A DNA stretch of 37,672 bases from Pseudolabrys sp. (GTDB lineage Bacteria; Pseudomonadota; Alphaproteobacteria; Rhizobiales; Xanthobacteraceae): assembly GCA_019689975.1 (NCBI GenBank), contig JADGGK010000027.1:1-37672 (forward strand), given 5' to 3'. A program made the translations under genes and the position numbers. The notes under the pieces were generated by a model. The model did no database searches and was not told the DNA's origin. It worked only from the letters and a program-made list of their open reading frames with translations. Positions 18,615-27,345 of this stretch are shown here, piece by piece; within the stretch, counting starts at the first letter, position 1, and every line of letters begins with the position of its first letter.

Positions 18615-20051
18615 ATGAGCGCCTCCGTCGTCACGCGTTTCGCTCCCTCGCCGACCGGTTTCCTCCATATCGGCGGGGCGCGGACCGCCCTGTTCAACTG
18701 GCTCTATGCCCGCGGCCGCGGCGGCAAGATGCTGCTGCGGATCGAGGACACCGATCGCGAGCGTTCCACGGTCGCGGCCATCAACGCCATCATCGACGGC
18801 TTGACCTGGCTCGGACTGACCTGGGACGGCGAACCGGTGTTCCAACACGCCCGCGCCGCCCGCCATCGCCAGGTGGCCGAGCAGCTTCTCGCCGCGGGAA
18901 AAGCCTACTACTGCTACGCCACCCCCGAGGAGCTCGCCGCCATGCGCGAGGCGGCGCGACGCGAGGGCCGGGCGAGGGTCTACGACGGACGCTGGCGCGA
19001 CCGCGACCCCTCCGAGGCACCGGCCGGCGTCAAACCGGTCATTCGCCTCAAGGCGCCGCTTGCCGGCGAAACCGTCATCGAGGATCAAGTCCAGGGGCGC
19101 GTCGTCTGGCAGAACTCGGATCTCGACGACCTGGTGCTGCTGCGCTCCGACGGCACGCCGACCTACATGCTTGCCGTGGTCGTCGACGACCACGACATGG
19201 GCGTCACCCACATCATTCGCGGCGACGACCATCTGACCAACGCCGCGCGCCAGAAGCAGATCTATGATGCGCTCGGCTGGACCGTGCCGGTGATGGCCCA
19301 TGTCCCGCTGATCCACGGTCCCGACGGATCCAAGCTCTCCAAGCGCCACGGCGCGCTCGGCGTCGACGCCTACCGCGCCATGGGCTATCTGCCGGCCGCG
19401 CTGCGCAACTACCTCGTCCGTCTCGGCTGGGCGCACGGAGACCAGGAGATTTTCACCACCGAGGAAATGGTCGCGGCTTTCGACCTGTCGAAAATCGGCC
19501 GTTCGCCCGCGCGTTTCGATTTCGCCAAGCTCGAGAACCTCAACGGCTACTACATCCGCACCAGTGCCGACGCCGACCTGACCGAGGCGTTGGAACGGCT
19601 GCTTCCGCATATCGCCGGCGGCCGTGAACTCGCGGACAAGATGACCCCTGCCTTGCGCGCCAAGCTCACCGCCGCCATGCCCGGTCTCAAGGAGCGGGCG
19701 AAAACCCTGGTCGAACTGTTCGAAGCCTCGCGTTATCTTTGGGCCAGCCGCCCGCTTGCCTTGAACGATCAGGCCCGGGCGCTCCTGACCCCGGAAACGC
19801 GCCATGTCATCGCCCTGTTGCTGCCGCAACTGGAGGCGGTTGAACGCTGGGACGCGCCCACGATCGAAACGGTGATCCGCGGTTTCGCCGAACGCATGGG
19901 TCTCAAGCTCGGCGCGGTGGCCCAGCCCCTGCGCGCGGCGGTCACGGGACGCGCCACCTCGCCGCCGATATTCGACGTCCTGGCCGTGCTCGGCCGCGAG
20001 GAGAGCCTCGCGCGGCTGCGCGATCAGGCGCCGGTTGCGACGAAGGTGTAA
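18615..20051 (+). CDS. gltX: Glutamyl-tRNA synthetase
   Basis: Charges tRNA-Glu with glutamate for translation and tetrapyrrole synthesis. The 478-residue class Ic synthetase begins [20 protein letters not shown] with the HIGH-like HIGG at 18-21, then [12 protein letters not shown] (40-51) and [10 protein letters not shown] with the KMSKS-like loop at 240-244. An alpha-helical anticodon-binding cage makes up the C-terminal third. With a GlnRS encoded next door, this GluRS may not need to mischarge tRNA-Gln, but discrimination cannot be read by eye. gltA follows 199 bp downstream on the same strand. Confidence 0.97.
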   Translation: MSASVVTRFAPSPTGFLHIGGARTALFNWLYARGRGGKMLLRIEDTDRERSTVAAINAIIDGLTWLGLTWDGEPVFQHARAARHRQVAEQLLAAGKAYYCYATPEELAAMREAARREGRARVYDGRWRDRDPSEAPAGVKPVIRLKAPLAGETVIEDQVQGRVVWQNSDLDDLVLLRSDGTPTYMLAVVVDDHDMGVTHIIRGDDHLTNAARQKQIYDALGWTVPVMAHVPLIHGPDGSKLSKRHGALGVDAYRAMGYLPAALRNYLVRLGWAHGDQEIFTTEEMVAAFDLSKIGRSPARFDFAKLENLNGYYIRTSADADLTEALERLLPHIAGGRELADKMTPALRAKLTAAMPGLKERAKTLVELFEASRYLWASRPLALNDQARALLTPETRHVIALLLPQLEAVERWDAPTIETVIRGFAERMGLKLGAVAQPLRAAVTGRATSPPIFDVLAVLGREESLARLRDQAPVATKV

Positions 20052-20250
20052 CGGACCGCCCCTTGGCCGCAACCGCTTGCCGCCCATATTGGGGGAAGGC
20101 GCGCGCTGCCTCGGCCTGTCTTGCGGCCTCCGGTGGGATGAGCTACGCAAAAGCGAGGGAATCCGCACCATTCGGCACGTCCGATCCCGTCCGCCAACTG
20201 GCTTGGATTCGACCTTCCTGCCGCGCCGCCAATTCGAAGGCTCAACGACC

Positions 20251-21561
20251 ATGGACGCCAAGACCGGCACCCAGAAACAGACTGGCACGATCACCATAGG
20301 GAACAAGAACTGGGATTTCCCCATCTACAAGGGCACCGTGGGCCCGGACGTGATCGACATTGCCAAGCTCTACAGTGAGACCGGCATGTTCACCTATGAC
20401 CCCGGTTTCACCTCGACGGCGAGCTGCGAATCCAAGATCACCTATATCGACGGCGACGCCGGCATACTCCTTTACCGCGGCTATCCGATCGAACAGCTCG
20501 CGGAGCACGGGGATTTCCTCGAGACCTGCTACCTCCTGCTCTATGGCGAGCTGCCGACCGCGGCGCAGAAGGCCGATTTCGACTACCGCGTCACTCATCA
20601 CTCGATGGTGCACGAGCAGATGATGCGGTTCTTCCAGGGCTTCCGTCGCGACGCCCATCCGATGGCGGTCATGACGGGGTGCATGGGCGCCCTGTCGGCC
20701 TTCTATCACGACTCCACCGATATTACCGATCCGCATCAGCGCATGGTCGCGTCGATCCGCATGATTGCCAAAGTCCCGACGCTCGCGGCCATGGCCTACA
20801 AATATTCGATCGGCCAGCCCTTCGTGTATCCGAAGAACGACCTCGACTATGCGTCGAATTTCCTGCGCATGTGTTTCGCGGTGCCGGCCGAGGAATACAA
20901 GGTGAACCCGGTGCTCGCGCGGGCGATGGACCGCATCTTCATCCTGCATGCCGATCACGAGCAGAACGCGTCGACCTCGACGGTACGGCTTGCGGGCTCC
21001 TCCGGCGCCAACCCGTTCGCCTGCATCGCCGCCGGTTGTGCCTGCCTCTGGGGCCCGGCGCATGGCGGCGCCAACGAGGCTGCGCTCAACATGCTGCGCG
21101 AGATCGGCACGGTCGATCGGATCCCTGAATTCGTGAAGCGTGCGAAGGATCCCAATGATTCCTTCCGCCTCATGGGATTCGGCCACCGGGTTTACAAGAA
21201 TTACGATCCGCGGGCCAAGATCATGCAGAAAACCTGCCACGAGGTCCTGGCCGAGCTCGGGATCAAGGACGACCCGTTGCTGGATGTGGCGATGGAGCTT
21301 GAGAAGGTGGCGCTGCGCGACGAATATTTCATCGAGAAGAAGCTTTACCCCAACATCGATTTCTATTCCGGCATCACGCTCAAGGCGATGGGATTCCCCA
21401 CCACCATGTTCACCGTGCTGTTCGCGGTCGCGCGCACCGTCGGCTGGATCGCGCAGTGGAAGGAGATGATTGAGGATCCGAAGCAGAAGATCGGCCGCCC
21501 GCGCCAGCTCTACACCGGTGCAACGCGCCGCGACTACGTGCCGATCTCGAGGCGCAAATAG
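20251..21561 (+). CDS. gltA: Citrate synthase, type II
   Basis: Condenses acetyl-CoA and oxaloacetate to citrate, the entry step of the TCA cycle. The 436-residue protein has [20 protein letters not shown] (58-77), [18 protein letters not shown] (233-250), HGGANEA with His271, [14 protein letters not shown] with His312 and PNIDFYSG with Asp370, the complete catalytic triad of the hexameric Gram-negative type. The start [19 protein letters not shown] fits; AAGG lies ten bases upstream, and earlier in-frame starts would run into the 199-bp gltX-gltA spacer. It is convergent with the FabH-like gene. Confidence 0.97.
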   Translation: MDAKTGTQKQTGTITIGNKNWDFPIYKGTVGPDVIDIAKLYSETGMFTYDPGFTSTASCESKITYIDGDAGILLYRGYPIEQLAEHGDFLETCYLLLYGELPTAAQKADFDYRVTHHSMVHEQMMRFFQGFRRDAHPMAVMTGCMGALSAFYHDSTDITDPHQRMVASIRMIAKVPTLAAMAYKYSIGQPFVYPKNDLDYASNFLRMCFAVPAEEYKVNPVLARAMDRIFILHADHEQNASTSTVRLAGSSGANPFACIAAGCACLWGPAHGGANEAALNMLREIGTVDRIPEFVKRAKDPNDSFRLMGFGHRVYKNYDPRAKIMQKTCHEVLAELGIKDDPLLDVAMELEKVALRDEYFIEKKLYPNIDFYSGITLKAMGFPTTMFTVLFAVARTVGWIAQWKEMIEDPKQKIGRPRQLYTGATRRDYVPISRRK

Positions 21562-21562
21562 T

Positions 21563-21599
21563 CCGGCCGCGGCGGATCGCGCCGAGCCGGCGCGGCCGG
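21563..21599. terminator. Hairpin between convergent gltA and fabH-like gene
   Basis: CCGGCCGCG (21563-21571) and CGCGGCCGG (21591-21599) are perfect 9-bp inverted arms with a 19-base spacer, filling most of the 48-bp gap between two convergent genes. The position suggests a two-way terminator, but there is no U-tract on either side. Confidence 0.4.
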
Positions 21600-21609
21600 C
21601 GCAGCGGAC

Positions 21610-22653
21610 TCAGGCGTCTTTTCCGTTACCCTTTCCGTTCGACCGCGACGCCGCGGACCCGTCGTAGCTCCATTGCGCATAGAGTCCCGCCCAGGTGAAC
21701 CCGCCGCCGAAGGCGGCGAACACCACGCGGTCGCCGCGCCGCAGCCGCGGCTCATAGTCCCACAGGCAGAGCGGGATCGTGGCATTGGTGGTGTTGCCGT
21801 ATTTGTGGATTGTCACCATGACGCGATCCATCGGCAGCCCCATGCGTTCGGCCGTCGATTCGATGATACGCTTGTTGGCCTGGTGCGGCACCAGCCAGTC
21901 TATCATGTCGGCGCGCAGGTTGTTGCGGGCCATGATCTCGGCGGACACCTCCGCCATCTTGGCGATCGCGAATTTGTAGACCGCGGCGCCTTCCTGATGC
22001 ACGTAGTGCAGCCGCGCGGCGACCGTTTCGGCGCTCGCCGGCAGGCGCGAGCCGCCCGCCTTCTGGTGCAGGTGGATCATGCCCGAACCGTCGGAACGGA
22101 TCAGCGCGTCAATGATGCCGTAGCCACGATCGTCGGGCTCGAGCATCACCGCGCCCGCGCCGTCGCCGAACAGCACGCAGGTCGCGCGGTCGGTATAGTC
22201 GACGATCGACGACATCTTGTCGGCGCCGACCACCACCACTTTGCGGGCGGCGCCGTTGGCGATGAACTGCGCGGCGATGGTCAGCGAATAGAGAAAACCC
22301 GAGCACGCCGCCTGCACGTCGAAGGAGCCGACATTGCGCACGCCGACCATGTCGCAAATGAGATTGGCGGTCGAGGGAAACTGCATGTCGGGCGTGGTGG
22401 TGGCACAGATCAACAGGTCCACGTCGCGCGGCGCGGTGCCGGTCTTCTCGAGCAGACCGCGCACCGCTTCCGCCGCCATGTGCGAGGTGCCGAGCCCCGT
22501 GCCTTTCAGGATATGTCGTTCCTTGATACCGGTGCGCTCCGTGATCCAGGCGTCGCTGGTGTCGACCATCCGCGCCAGCTCCGCATTGGTGAGCAGATCG
22601 GGCGGTACATAGCCGTGAACGGCGGTGATGGCGGCGCGCGCTGGGATCGACAC
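21610..22653 (-). CDS. FabH-type beta-ketoacyl-ACP synthase III, Bacteroidota-like
   Basis: Expected to condense acetyl-CoA with malonyl-ACP to start fatty acid synthesis, or to act on another acyl-CoA. The 347-residue thiolase-fold protein has Cys117 in QAACSGFLY, His257 in WLVPHQANKRII and Asn287 in KYGNTTNATIP, so the Cys-His-Asn triad is intact. Segments such as VVGADKMSSIVDYTDR, the HYVHQEG region, PLCLWDYE and AAFGGGFTWAGLY closely resemble FabH of Bacteroidota as I remember them, rather than the plsX-linked FabH of alphaproteobacteria. It ends in a polar Gly/Asn/Lys-rich tail. Its start is 60 bp after lpxB on the same strand, where Hyphomicrobiales usually have gltA and lpxB adjacent. 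Composition is high-GC like the neighbours. Family sure, origin inferred. Confidence 0.93.
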   Translation of the reverse strand: MSIPARAAITAVHGYVPPDLLTNAELARMVDTSDAWITERTGIKERHILKGTGLGTSHMAAEAVRGLLEKTGTAPRDVDLLICATTTPDMQFPSTANLICDMVGVRNVGSFDVQAACSGFLYSLTIAAQFIANGAARKVVVVGADKMSSIVDYTDRATCVLFGDGAGAVMLEPDDRGYGIIDALIRSDGSGMIHLHQKAGGSRLPASAETVAARLHYVHQEGAAVYKFAIAKMAEVSAEIMARNNLRADMIDWLVPHQANKRIIESTAERMGLPMDRVMVTIHKYGNTTNATIPLCLWDYEPRLRRGDRVVFAAFGGGFTWAGLYAQWSYDGSAASRSNGKGNGKDA

Positions 22654-22713
22654 CGAAGGAATCCGGGCTGGTCGGCCGATGGCGGCCGGTTCGCAGATGC
22701 AAGCCCGATAAAC

Positions 22714-23904
22714 TTACGCCGTCGGCCCGTCGGATGCCATCGCTTCCTTGCGCGGCTCCTCCCGACCGGCCGCATAAGCGAGAACCACCGCCGCCGCCCG
22801 CGCGCTGGGGCTGCCCGCGCCGAGAACGGCCTCGAGCCTCCGGAAGGCGTCGACCTGCGCGCGCCGCTGCGGGCTGTCGGCGATGAGCGGCATGAGCGCC
22901 GCCGCCAGCCGATCCGGCCTGCAGTCGAACTGCAGATATTCCGGCACCACCGGCTCGCCGAGGACCAGGTTGGCAAGGATCACGCTCGGAACCCGGATCA
23001 TGGCCCAGGCCACGGCCGCCTCGGCGGCAGACAGCTTATAGGCGGCGACCATCGGCACGCCGGCAAGCGCGAGTTCGAGCGTCGAAGTGCCCGACTTGGC
23101 GAGCGCCGCGCGCGCTTGGCGGAAGGCGCGGTGCTTGTCGTCGGCGGTAACGGCAAGCCGCGCCGCGACCGGCCAGCGCGCGACTTCTGCCTCGACCTCG
23201 CGCGCCAATTGCGGCACCGCCGGCACGACCACCTCGAGCGGACCGCGCGCCCGCGCAAGGCGCGCGACGGCGGCGCCGAAGACCGGGGCCAGGCGGCGGA
23301 TCTCGCCCGCGCGGCTGCCCGGCAGCACGAGCAGCACGGGCGGATCCGCGTCGCGACGTGCGACGTCGGCCGCGCTCGGACGCAGCGCGTCGCGCTGCTC
23401 GATCAGCGGATGCCCGACATAGGTCGCGGCGGGACCGCCGAGCGCGGCGAGCGCCTGCGGCTCGAACGGCAATAGCGTCAGCACGTGATCCACATAGCCA
23501 CGCATGGCGCGCGCCCGTCCCGGCCGCCACGCCCAGACCGAGGGGCACACATAGTCCACGATCGGGATCGACGGCGCGCGCTCGCGCACGCGCCGAGCGA
23601 CGCGGTGGGTGAAATCCGGGCTGTCGATGATCACCAGCACGTCGGGCTTGGCCGCGATGGCGGCTGCCGCGGTCTCGCGGATGCGGCGGAGGATTTTCGG
23701 AAGCCTCGCGAGCACGGCACCGAAGCCGACGATCGCGAGATCGTCCGAGGGGAGCAGAGCCTCGAGGCCCTGCGCCGCCATATGCGCGCCGCCCATGCCG
23801 CAAAAACGCGCCTGCGGCGCGCGCGTCCTGATCGCCGCCATGAGGCCGGCGCCGAGCCGATCGCCCGATTCCTCGGCCGCAACCAGGAAGACGCGCGGGC
23901 TCAT
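22714..23904 (-). CDS. lpxB: Lipid-A-disaccharide synthase
   Basis: Joins UDP-2,3-diacylglucosamine and lipid X to the lipid A disaccharide at the inner membrane. The 396-residue GT19 glycosyltransferase starts MSPRVFLVAAEESGDRLGA. It contains FCGMGGAHMAAQGL, VLVIIDSPDFTHRVAR, DYVCPSVWAWRPGRA, VGHPLIEQ, VLPGSRAGEIRRL and AKSGTSTLELALAGVPMV. The ATG overlaps the lpxI stop as ATGA (23901-23904), indicating coupled translation. The frame is open far upstream but that part is only an overlap with lpxI. Confidence 0.96.
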   Translation of the reverse strand: MSPRVFLVAAEESGDRLGAGLMAAIRTRAPQARFCGMGGAHMAAQGLEALLPSDDLAIVGFGAVLARLPKILRRIRETAAAAIAAKPDVLVIIDSPDFTHRVARRVRERAPSIPIVDYVCPSVWAWRPGRARAMRGYVDHVLTLLPFEPQALAALGGPAATYVGHPLIEQRDALRPSAADVARRDADPPVLLVLPGSRAGEIRRLAPVFGAAVARLARARGPLEVVVPAVPQLAREVEAEVARWPVAARLAVTADDKHRAFRQARAALAKSGTSTLELALAGVPMVAAYKLSAAEAAVAWAMIRVPSVILANLVLGEPVVPEYLQFDCRPDRLAAALMPLIADSPQRRAQVDAFRRLEAVLGAGSPSARAAAVVLAYAAGREEPRKEAMASDGPTA

Positions 23905-24770
23905 GCAACCGGTCCGGCCGTAACCCCGACGACGAAAATGCCGGCGCGGTCGGCCACGGAAACAAGGCGCGCCGGCTCGGCCAGAAGCGTCTCGCCCGCC
24001 GCGATCGCGATGCCGGCGAGGCCTGCGCGCGCGGCGCCTTCCACCGTGTGCGGGCCGATCGCCGGCAGATCGAAACGCCTGTCCTGCCCTTGCTTCGGCG
24101 CCTTCACCATGACGCCGCGGCCGGCCGCCATGCGCACGCGGCCGCTCGCGCGCAGCTGCGCCACGCGGGCGAGCATCTCGTCGGTGCCTTCCGCGGCTTC
24201 CACCGCGAGCACGTGCCGATCGGCAACCACCACCGCCTGGCCCACGTCGAAAGCTGCGCTCGCGCGCAGGAAGTCGAGACCGAGCGCAATGTCGTCGCGG
24301 TCGGACGGCGCAGGCTGGACCGCGCCGAGCACGCTCGCAGGCGTCAGGATTTGCGGCGCCACCTCGTGCGCGCCGACGAGGCGGAAACCGTGCTCCTCCA
24401 TGATCCGCGCGATCCCCGACAGCAGATGATCGTCGCCGCCGCGGAAGGCGGCGACGATGCGCGGCATGAGCCGCAAGGTGCGCCAGTCCGGCCTGATCTG
24501 CCACACCGCCGGCCGCGCCAGCGATCCGATCAGGACCACCTCGCGGCAGCCCGCCGCGCGCGCGAGGCGCACGAACTTGCCGAACTGGCCCACATGCAGC
24601 CAACGCGACGGACGCGCGGCGAAATCCGCCGGCTTCGCCGCGCCGTGCAGCGGGAACAGCACCACCTCCCGCCCGCGCGCGGCAACCGAATCGGCCACCG
24701 CAAGCGGCAGGCTGCCGCCGCCGCAGATCAGCGCGAGCGGACCGGGCTCGGTGCGGGCCTCGGCGCTCAT
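23901..24770 (-). CDS. lpxI: UDP-2,3-diacylglucosamine pyrophosphatase LpxI
   Basis: Cleaves UDP-2,3-diacylglucosamine to lipid X and UMP, the step done by LpxH in E. coli; LpxI is the alphaproteobacterial replacement described in Caulobacter. The 289-residue protein has the N-terminal nucleotide-binding fold (LALICGGGSLPLAV, 12-25), GGDDHLLSG (111-119) and the conserved block VKAPKQGQDRRFDLPAIGP (222-240) with candidate catalytic Asp residues. It sits between lpxA and lpxB with ATGA overlaps at both ends. Confidence 0.94.
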   Translation of the reverse strand: MSAEARTEPGPLALICGGGSLPLAVADSVAARGREVVLFPLHGAAKPADFAARPSRWLHVGQFGKFVRLARAAGCREVVLIGSLARPAVWQIRPDWRTLRLMPRIVAAFRGGDDHLLSGIARIMEEHGFRLVGAHEVAPQILTPASVLGAVQPAPSDRDDIALGLDFLRASAAFDVGQAVVVADRHVLAVEAAEGTDEMLARVAQLRASGRVRMAAGRGVMVKAPKQGQDRRFDLPAIGPHTVEGAARAGLAGIAIAAGETLLAEPARLVSVADRAGIFVVGVTAGPVA

Positions 24771-25582
24771 GGCTCCGCGTCGCCCCCGTGCCGCCGGACG
24801 GCACCGGTGAGCGGTCGCTTGCCCGCCTGGATGAAGGCGATCATCTTGGCGACGAGCGGCGGCGCATCCTTTGCCGCGGCCAGGCGGGCAAGCCGGGTGC
24901 GGAATTCGCCGCTGCCGAAGAACAGGTCCTCATAGGCGCGTCGCAGCGCGTGCACCTCGGACCTGGCGAAGCCCTTGCGCCTGAGCCCCACCACATTGAG
25001 GCCGACGAGATGCGCGAGCGGACCCTGCGCCATGCCCCAGGGAATGACATCGGCGCGCGCGCCGCTCAGGCCGGCGATCATCGCGCCCTCGCCGATGCGC
25101 ACGAACTGCCTCACCACCGAGCCGCCGCCGAACACGGCATGATCGCCGACCTCGACATGGCCGCCGAGCAGCACGTTGTTCGCCATCGTGACGTCGTTGC
25201 CGACCTTGCAGTCGTGCGCGACATGCGCGCCGGCCATCAGGAAGCAGCGATCGCCTATCTGCGTGAGGCCGCCGCCGTCCTCGGTGCCGGTGTTGATCGT
25301 CACGTGCTCGCGGATGTCGCAGTCGACGCCGACCACGAGACGCGTCGCACCCCCGCGGTAGGCCACCGACTGCGGCGGCGTGCCGAGCGAGGCGAAGGGA
25401 TGGATCACGGTCCGCGCGCCGATCGTCGTGACGCCCGTCACGTTGACATGCGCGAGGAGCCGGCATCCCTCGCCGAGCGAAACATCGGGGCCGATCGTGC
25501 AGTAGGGACCGATGGTGCAGTTCCGTCCGATGCGCGCGGAGGCGGCGATCCGCGCCGACGGGTCGATCATCGGCGCGTTCAT
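24767..25582 (-). CDS. lpxA: Acyl-ACP--UDP-N-acetylglucosamine O-acyltransferase
   Basis: Adds a 3-hydroxyacyl chain to UDP-GlcNAc, the first lipid A step; cytosolic trimer. The 271-residue protein is a left-handed beta helix of hexapeptide repeats ([19 protein letters not shown] and so on) with the catalytic His123 in [11 protein letters not shown]. The alpha-helical C-terminal part starts near 190 with [16 protein letters not shown] start at the ATG at 25582 ([12 protein letters not shown]), whose ATG overlaps the fabZ TGA; an in-frame upstream start would overlap fabZ much more. Confidence 0.96.
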   Translation of the reverse strand: MNAPMIDPSARIAASARIGRNCTIGPYCTIGPDVSLGEGCRLLAHVNVTGVTTIGARTVIHPFASLGTPPQSVAYRGGATRLVVGVDCDIREHVTINTGTEDGGGLTQIGDRCFLMAGAHVAHDCKVGNDVTMANNVLLGGHVEVGDHAVFGGGSVVRQFVRIGEGAMIAGLSGARADVIPWGMAQGPLAHLVGLNVVGLRRKGFARSEVHALRRAYEDLFFGSGEFRTRLARLAAAKDAPPLVAKMIAFIQAGKRPLTGAVRRHGGDAEP

Positions 25583-26037
25583 GCGTCGTAGATCATGGCG
25601 CCGACCTCGGCTTCGGCCACCACCCGACCGCGCACCTTGGCTTCGCCCTTGTACCACCACATGTGCCTGCGGTTGGCGGACAGCCGCATGTGATATTCGA
25701 CCGTGTCGCCCGGCACCACGGGCCGGCGGAACTTGGCGTTGTCGATGGTCATGAAATAGACGCCCGGCGCCTTTTCCAGGCCGAGACCGACCACGCAGAG
25801 CACGCCGCCGGTCTGCGCCATGCCTTCGATCAACAGCACGCCCGGAAAGACCGGGTTGTCGGGGAAGTGGCCCATGAATTGCGGTTCGTTGACGGTGACG
25901 TTCTTGATGCCGATGCCGCTGACATTGCCCCGAATGTCGATGACCTTGTCGATCATCATGAACGGATAACGGTGGGGCAGCATCCTGAGGATCTTGGCAA
26001 TGCCCACGCTGTCGACGCTGGTGACCGCTTCGTTCAT
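25579..26037 (-). CDS. fabZ: 3-hydroxyacyl-ACP dehydratase FabZ
   Basis: Removes water from 3-hydroxyacyl-ACP during fatty acid elongation, competing with LpxA and LpxD for the same hydroxyacyl-ACP pool. The 152-residue hot-dog protein has [13 protein letters not shown] (20-32), [17 protein letters not shown] with the catalytic His57, and [11 protein letters not shown] with Glu71. The usual lpxD-fabZ-lpxA order is present, with 13 bp to lpxD and an ATGA overlap with lpxA. Confidence 0.97.
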   Translation of the reverse strand: MNEAVTSVDSVGIAKILRMLPHRYPFMMIDKVIDIRGNVSGIGIKNVTVNEPQFMGHFPDNPVFPGVLLIEGMAQTGGVLCVVGLGLEKAPGVYFMTIDNAKFRRPVVPGDTVEYHMRLSANRRHMWWYKGEAKVRGRVVAEAEVGAMIYDA

Positions 26038-26050
26038 GGCACGACAGGCC

Positions 26051-27109
26051 TTATGACTCTGACTCTTCCCCTGCCCTGTTGCCGCCCGACCGACCCTGCG
26101 CCAGCCGCTCGAGAGTCAGCATTTCGCGCATCCACTGCTTGACCGGTTTGGCCGGCGTTCCCCCCCAACGCGCGCCGGGCGGCACCTTGCCGTTCACGAC
26201 ACTGAGAGCGGCGATCTGCGCGCCTTCGCCGATGACGGCACCGGTATTTAGTCCGACCCGGGCCCCCAGCACAACAAAGTCTTCAAGCGTCGCGGACCCG
26301 GAAATCCCGGTTTGCGCCACGATGACGCAATGCCGGCCGATGGACACATTGTGGCCGACCTGGACCAGATTGTCGATCTTGGTGCCTTCGCCGATCACGG
26401 TATCGCGCAGCGCCCCCCGGTCGATGGTCGTGCCGGCGCCGATCTCGACGTCGTCCTGGATGATCACGCGCCCGACCTGCGGCATTTTCAGCCGGATGCC
26501 GCCCTCCGCCACGTAGCCGAAGCCGTCCTGGCCGATCGAACAGGCAGGATGGATGATGACGCGGTCCCCGATCAGGGCATGGGTGACCACCGTGGCGCTG
26601 CCGATCGCGCAATCGCGGCCGATCTGCACGCCGGCGCCGATGACCGCGTTGGCGCCGATGAGCGTGCCGGCGCCGATGCCGGCCCCGGAACCGATCACCG
26701 CCCCCGGTTCGACCGTCACGCCGTCCTCGAGCCGCGCCGAGGGATCGACATGCGCGCCGGCGGCAACGCCCGGTCCCGAGAGCGGGGAGGGCCGCAACGC
26801 GTGCGGGAACAACGCGCGCGCGGCGCGAACGAAGGCGCGGTAAGGCTCGGCCACGATCAGCCGCGCGACCGCGGGCGGCAGATCGGACGCGAGCCGCGCC
26901 GTGGTCAAACAGGCGCCGGCACGCGTGGCGCGCGCGGCCGCCGCGAAACGTCTGTCGTCGTAGAACGCAAGGTCGCGGGGACCGGCAAGCTCGAGCGGCG
27001 CGACGTCGGTGAGGCGACGTTCCTCGGCCGGGGCCTGCGCCCCGGTCAGCGCCGCGATCTCGGCAAGCGACAGGCCGGTACTATGTCGGAGGAAGAACGG
27101 CTCGCTCAT
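26051..27109 (-). CDS. lpxD: UDP-3-O-acylglucosamine N-acyltransferase
   Basis: Adds the N-linked hydroxyacyl chain to UDP-3-O-acylglucosamine, the third lipid A step. The 352-residue protein has the N-terminal uridine-binding domain (1-100, with [11 protein letters not shown] and [10 protein letters not shown]), a left-handed beta helix (about 110-310) and the catalytic His253 in [14 protein letters not shown]. It ends in a C-terminal helix with acidic tail. I chose the ATG at 27109 ([15 protein letters not shown]) by comparison with relatives; an ATG at 27139 would add ten residues. The region upstream up to bamA holds the inverted-repeat element. Confidence 0.95.
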   Translation of the reverse strand: MSEPFFLRHSTGLSLAEIAALTGAQAPAEERRLTDVAPLELAGPRDLAFYDDRRFAAAARATRAGACLTTARLASDLPPAVARLIVAEPYRAFVRAARALFPHALRPSPLSGPGVAAGAHVDPSARLEDGVTVEPGAVIGSGAGIGAGTLIGANAVIGAGVQIGRDCAIGSATVVTHALIGDRVIIHPACSIGQDGFGYVAEGGIRLKMPQVGRVIIQDDVEIGAGTTIDRGALRDTVIGEGTKIDNLVQVGHNVSIGRHCVIVAQTGISGSATLEDFVVLGARVGLNTGAVIGEGAQIAALSVVNGKVPPGARWGGTPAKPVKQWMREMLTLERLAQGRSGGNRAGEESES

Positions 27110-27197
27110 GGGTGCCACCAGCACAGGCGCCTCGCGCATTTCCGCGCATGGAAGCCAACGGGTTCACGCGCGTCAGCAAGCTGCGCCGCGGACCCGG

Positions 27198-27345
27198 CTA
27201 GAGCGGATTCCGATCCGTTTGAATCGGCTCGATCATTGCGCGGAGCCCCCGGGGGCAACGGAGCAATCCATGATCGGCATGGTCAAATCCGGATCGCCCC
27301 GCCGCGCCGGCAATGACCGCTCGACGCCACCGGAATCCGCTCTAG
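27198..27345. mobile_element. 148-bp MITE-like element with perfect 15-bp terminal inverted repeats
   Basis: CTAGAGCGGATTCCG (27198-27212) and its exact reverse complement CGGAATCCGCTCTAG (27331-27345) bound a 148-bp segment with no gene. If the flanking TA (inside CTAG) is read as the target duplication, the ends are C-TA-GAGCGGATTCCG, the pattern expected of elements moved by IS630/Tc1-mariner type transposases. Inside, on the minus strand, it has GTCATTGCCGGCGCG and ATGGATTGCTCC...CGCAATGA, words that I recall from dispersed Hyphomicrobiales repeats. The bamA stop codon TAG (27342-27344) lies within the right end. Confidence 0.7.

Noticed and set aside
21673-23475. Plus-strand frame of 600 codons opposite the FabH-like gene and lpxB
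   Set aside because: It crosses two genes with intact catalytic motifs on the minus strand; its own translation has no recognisable domain.
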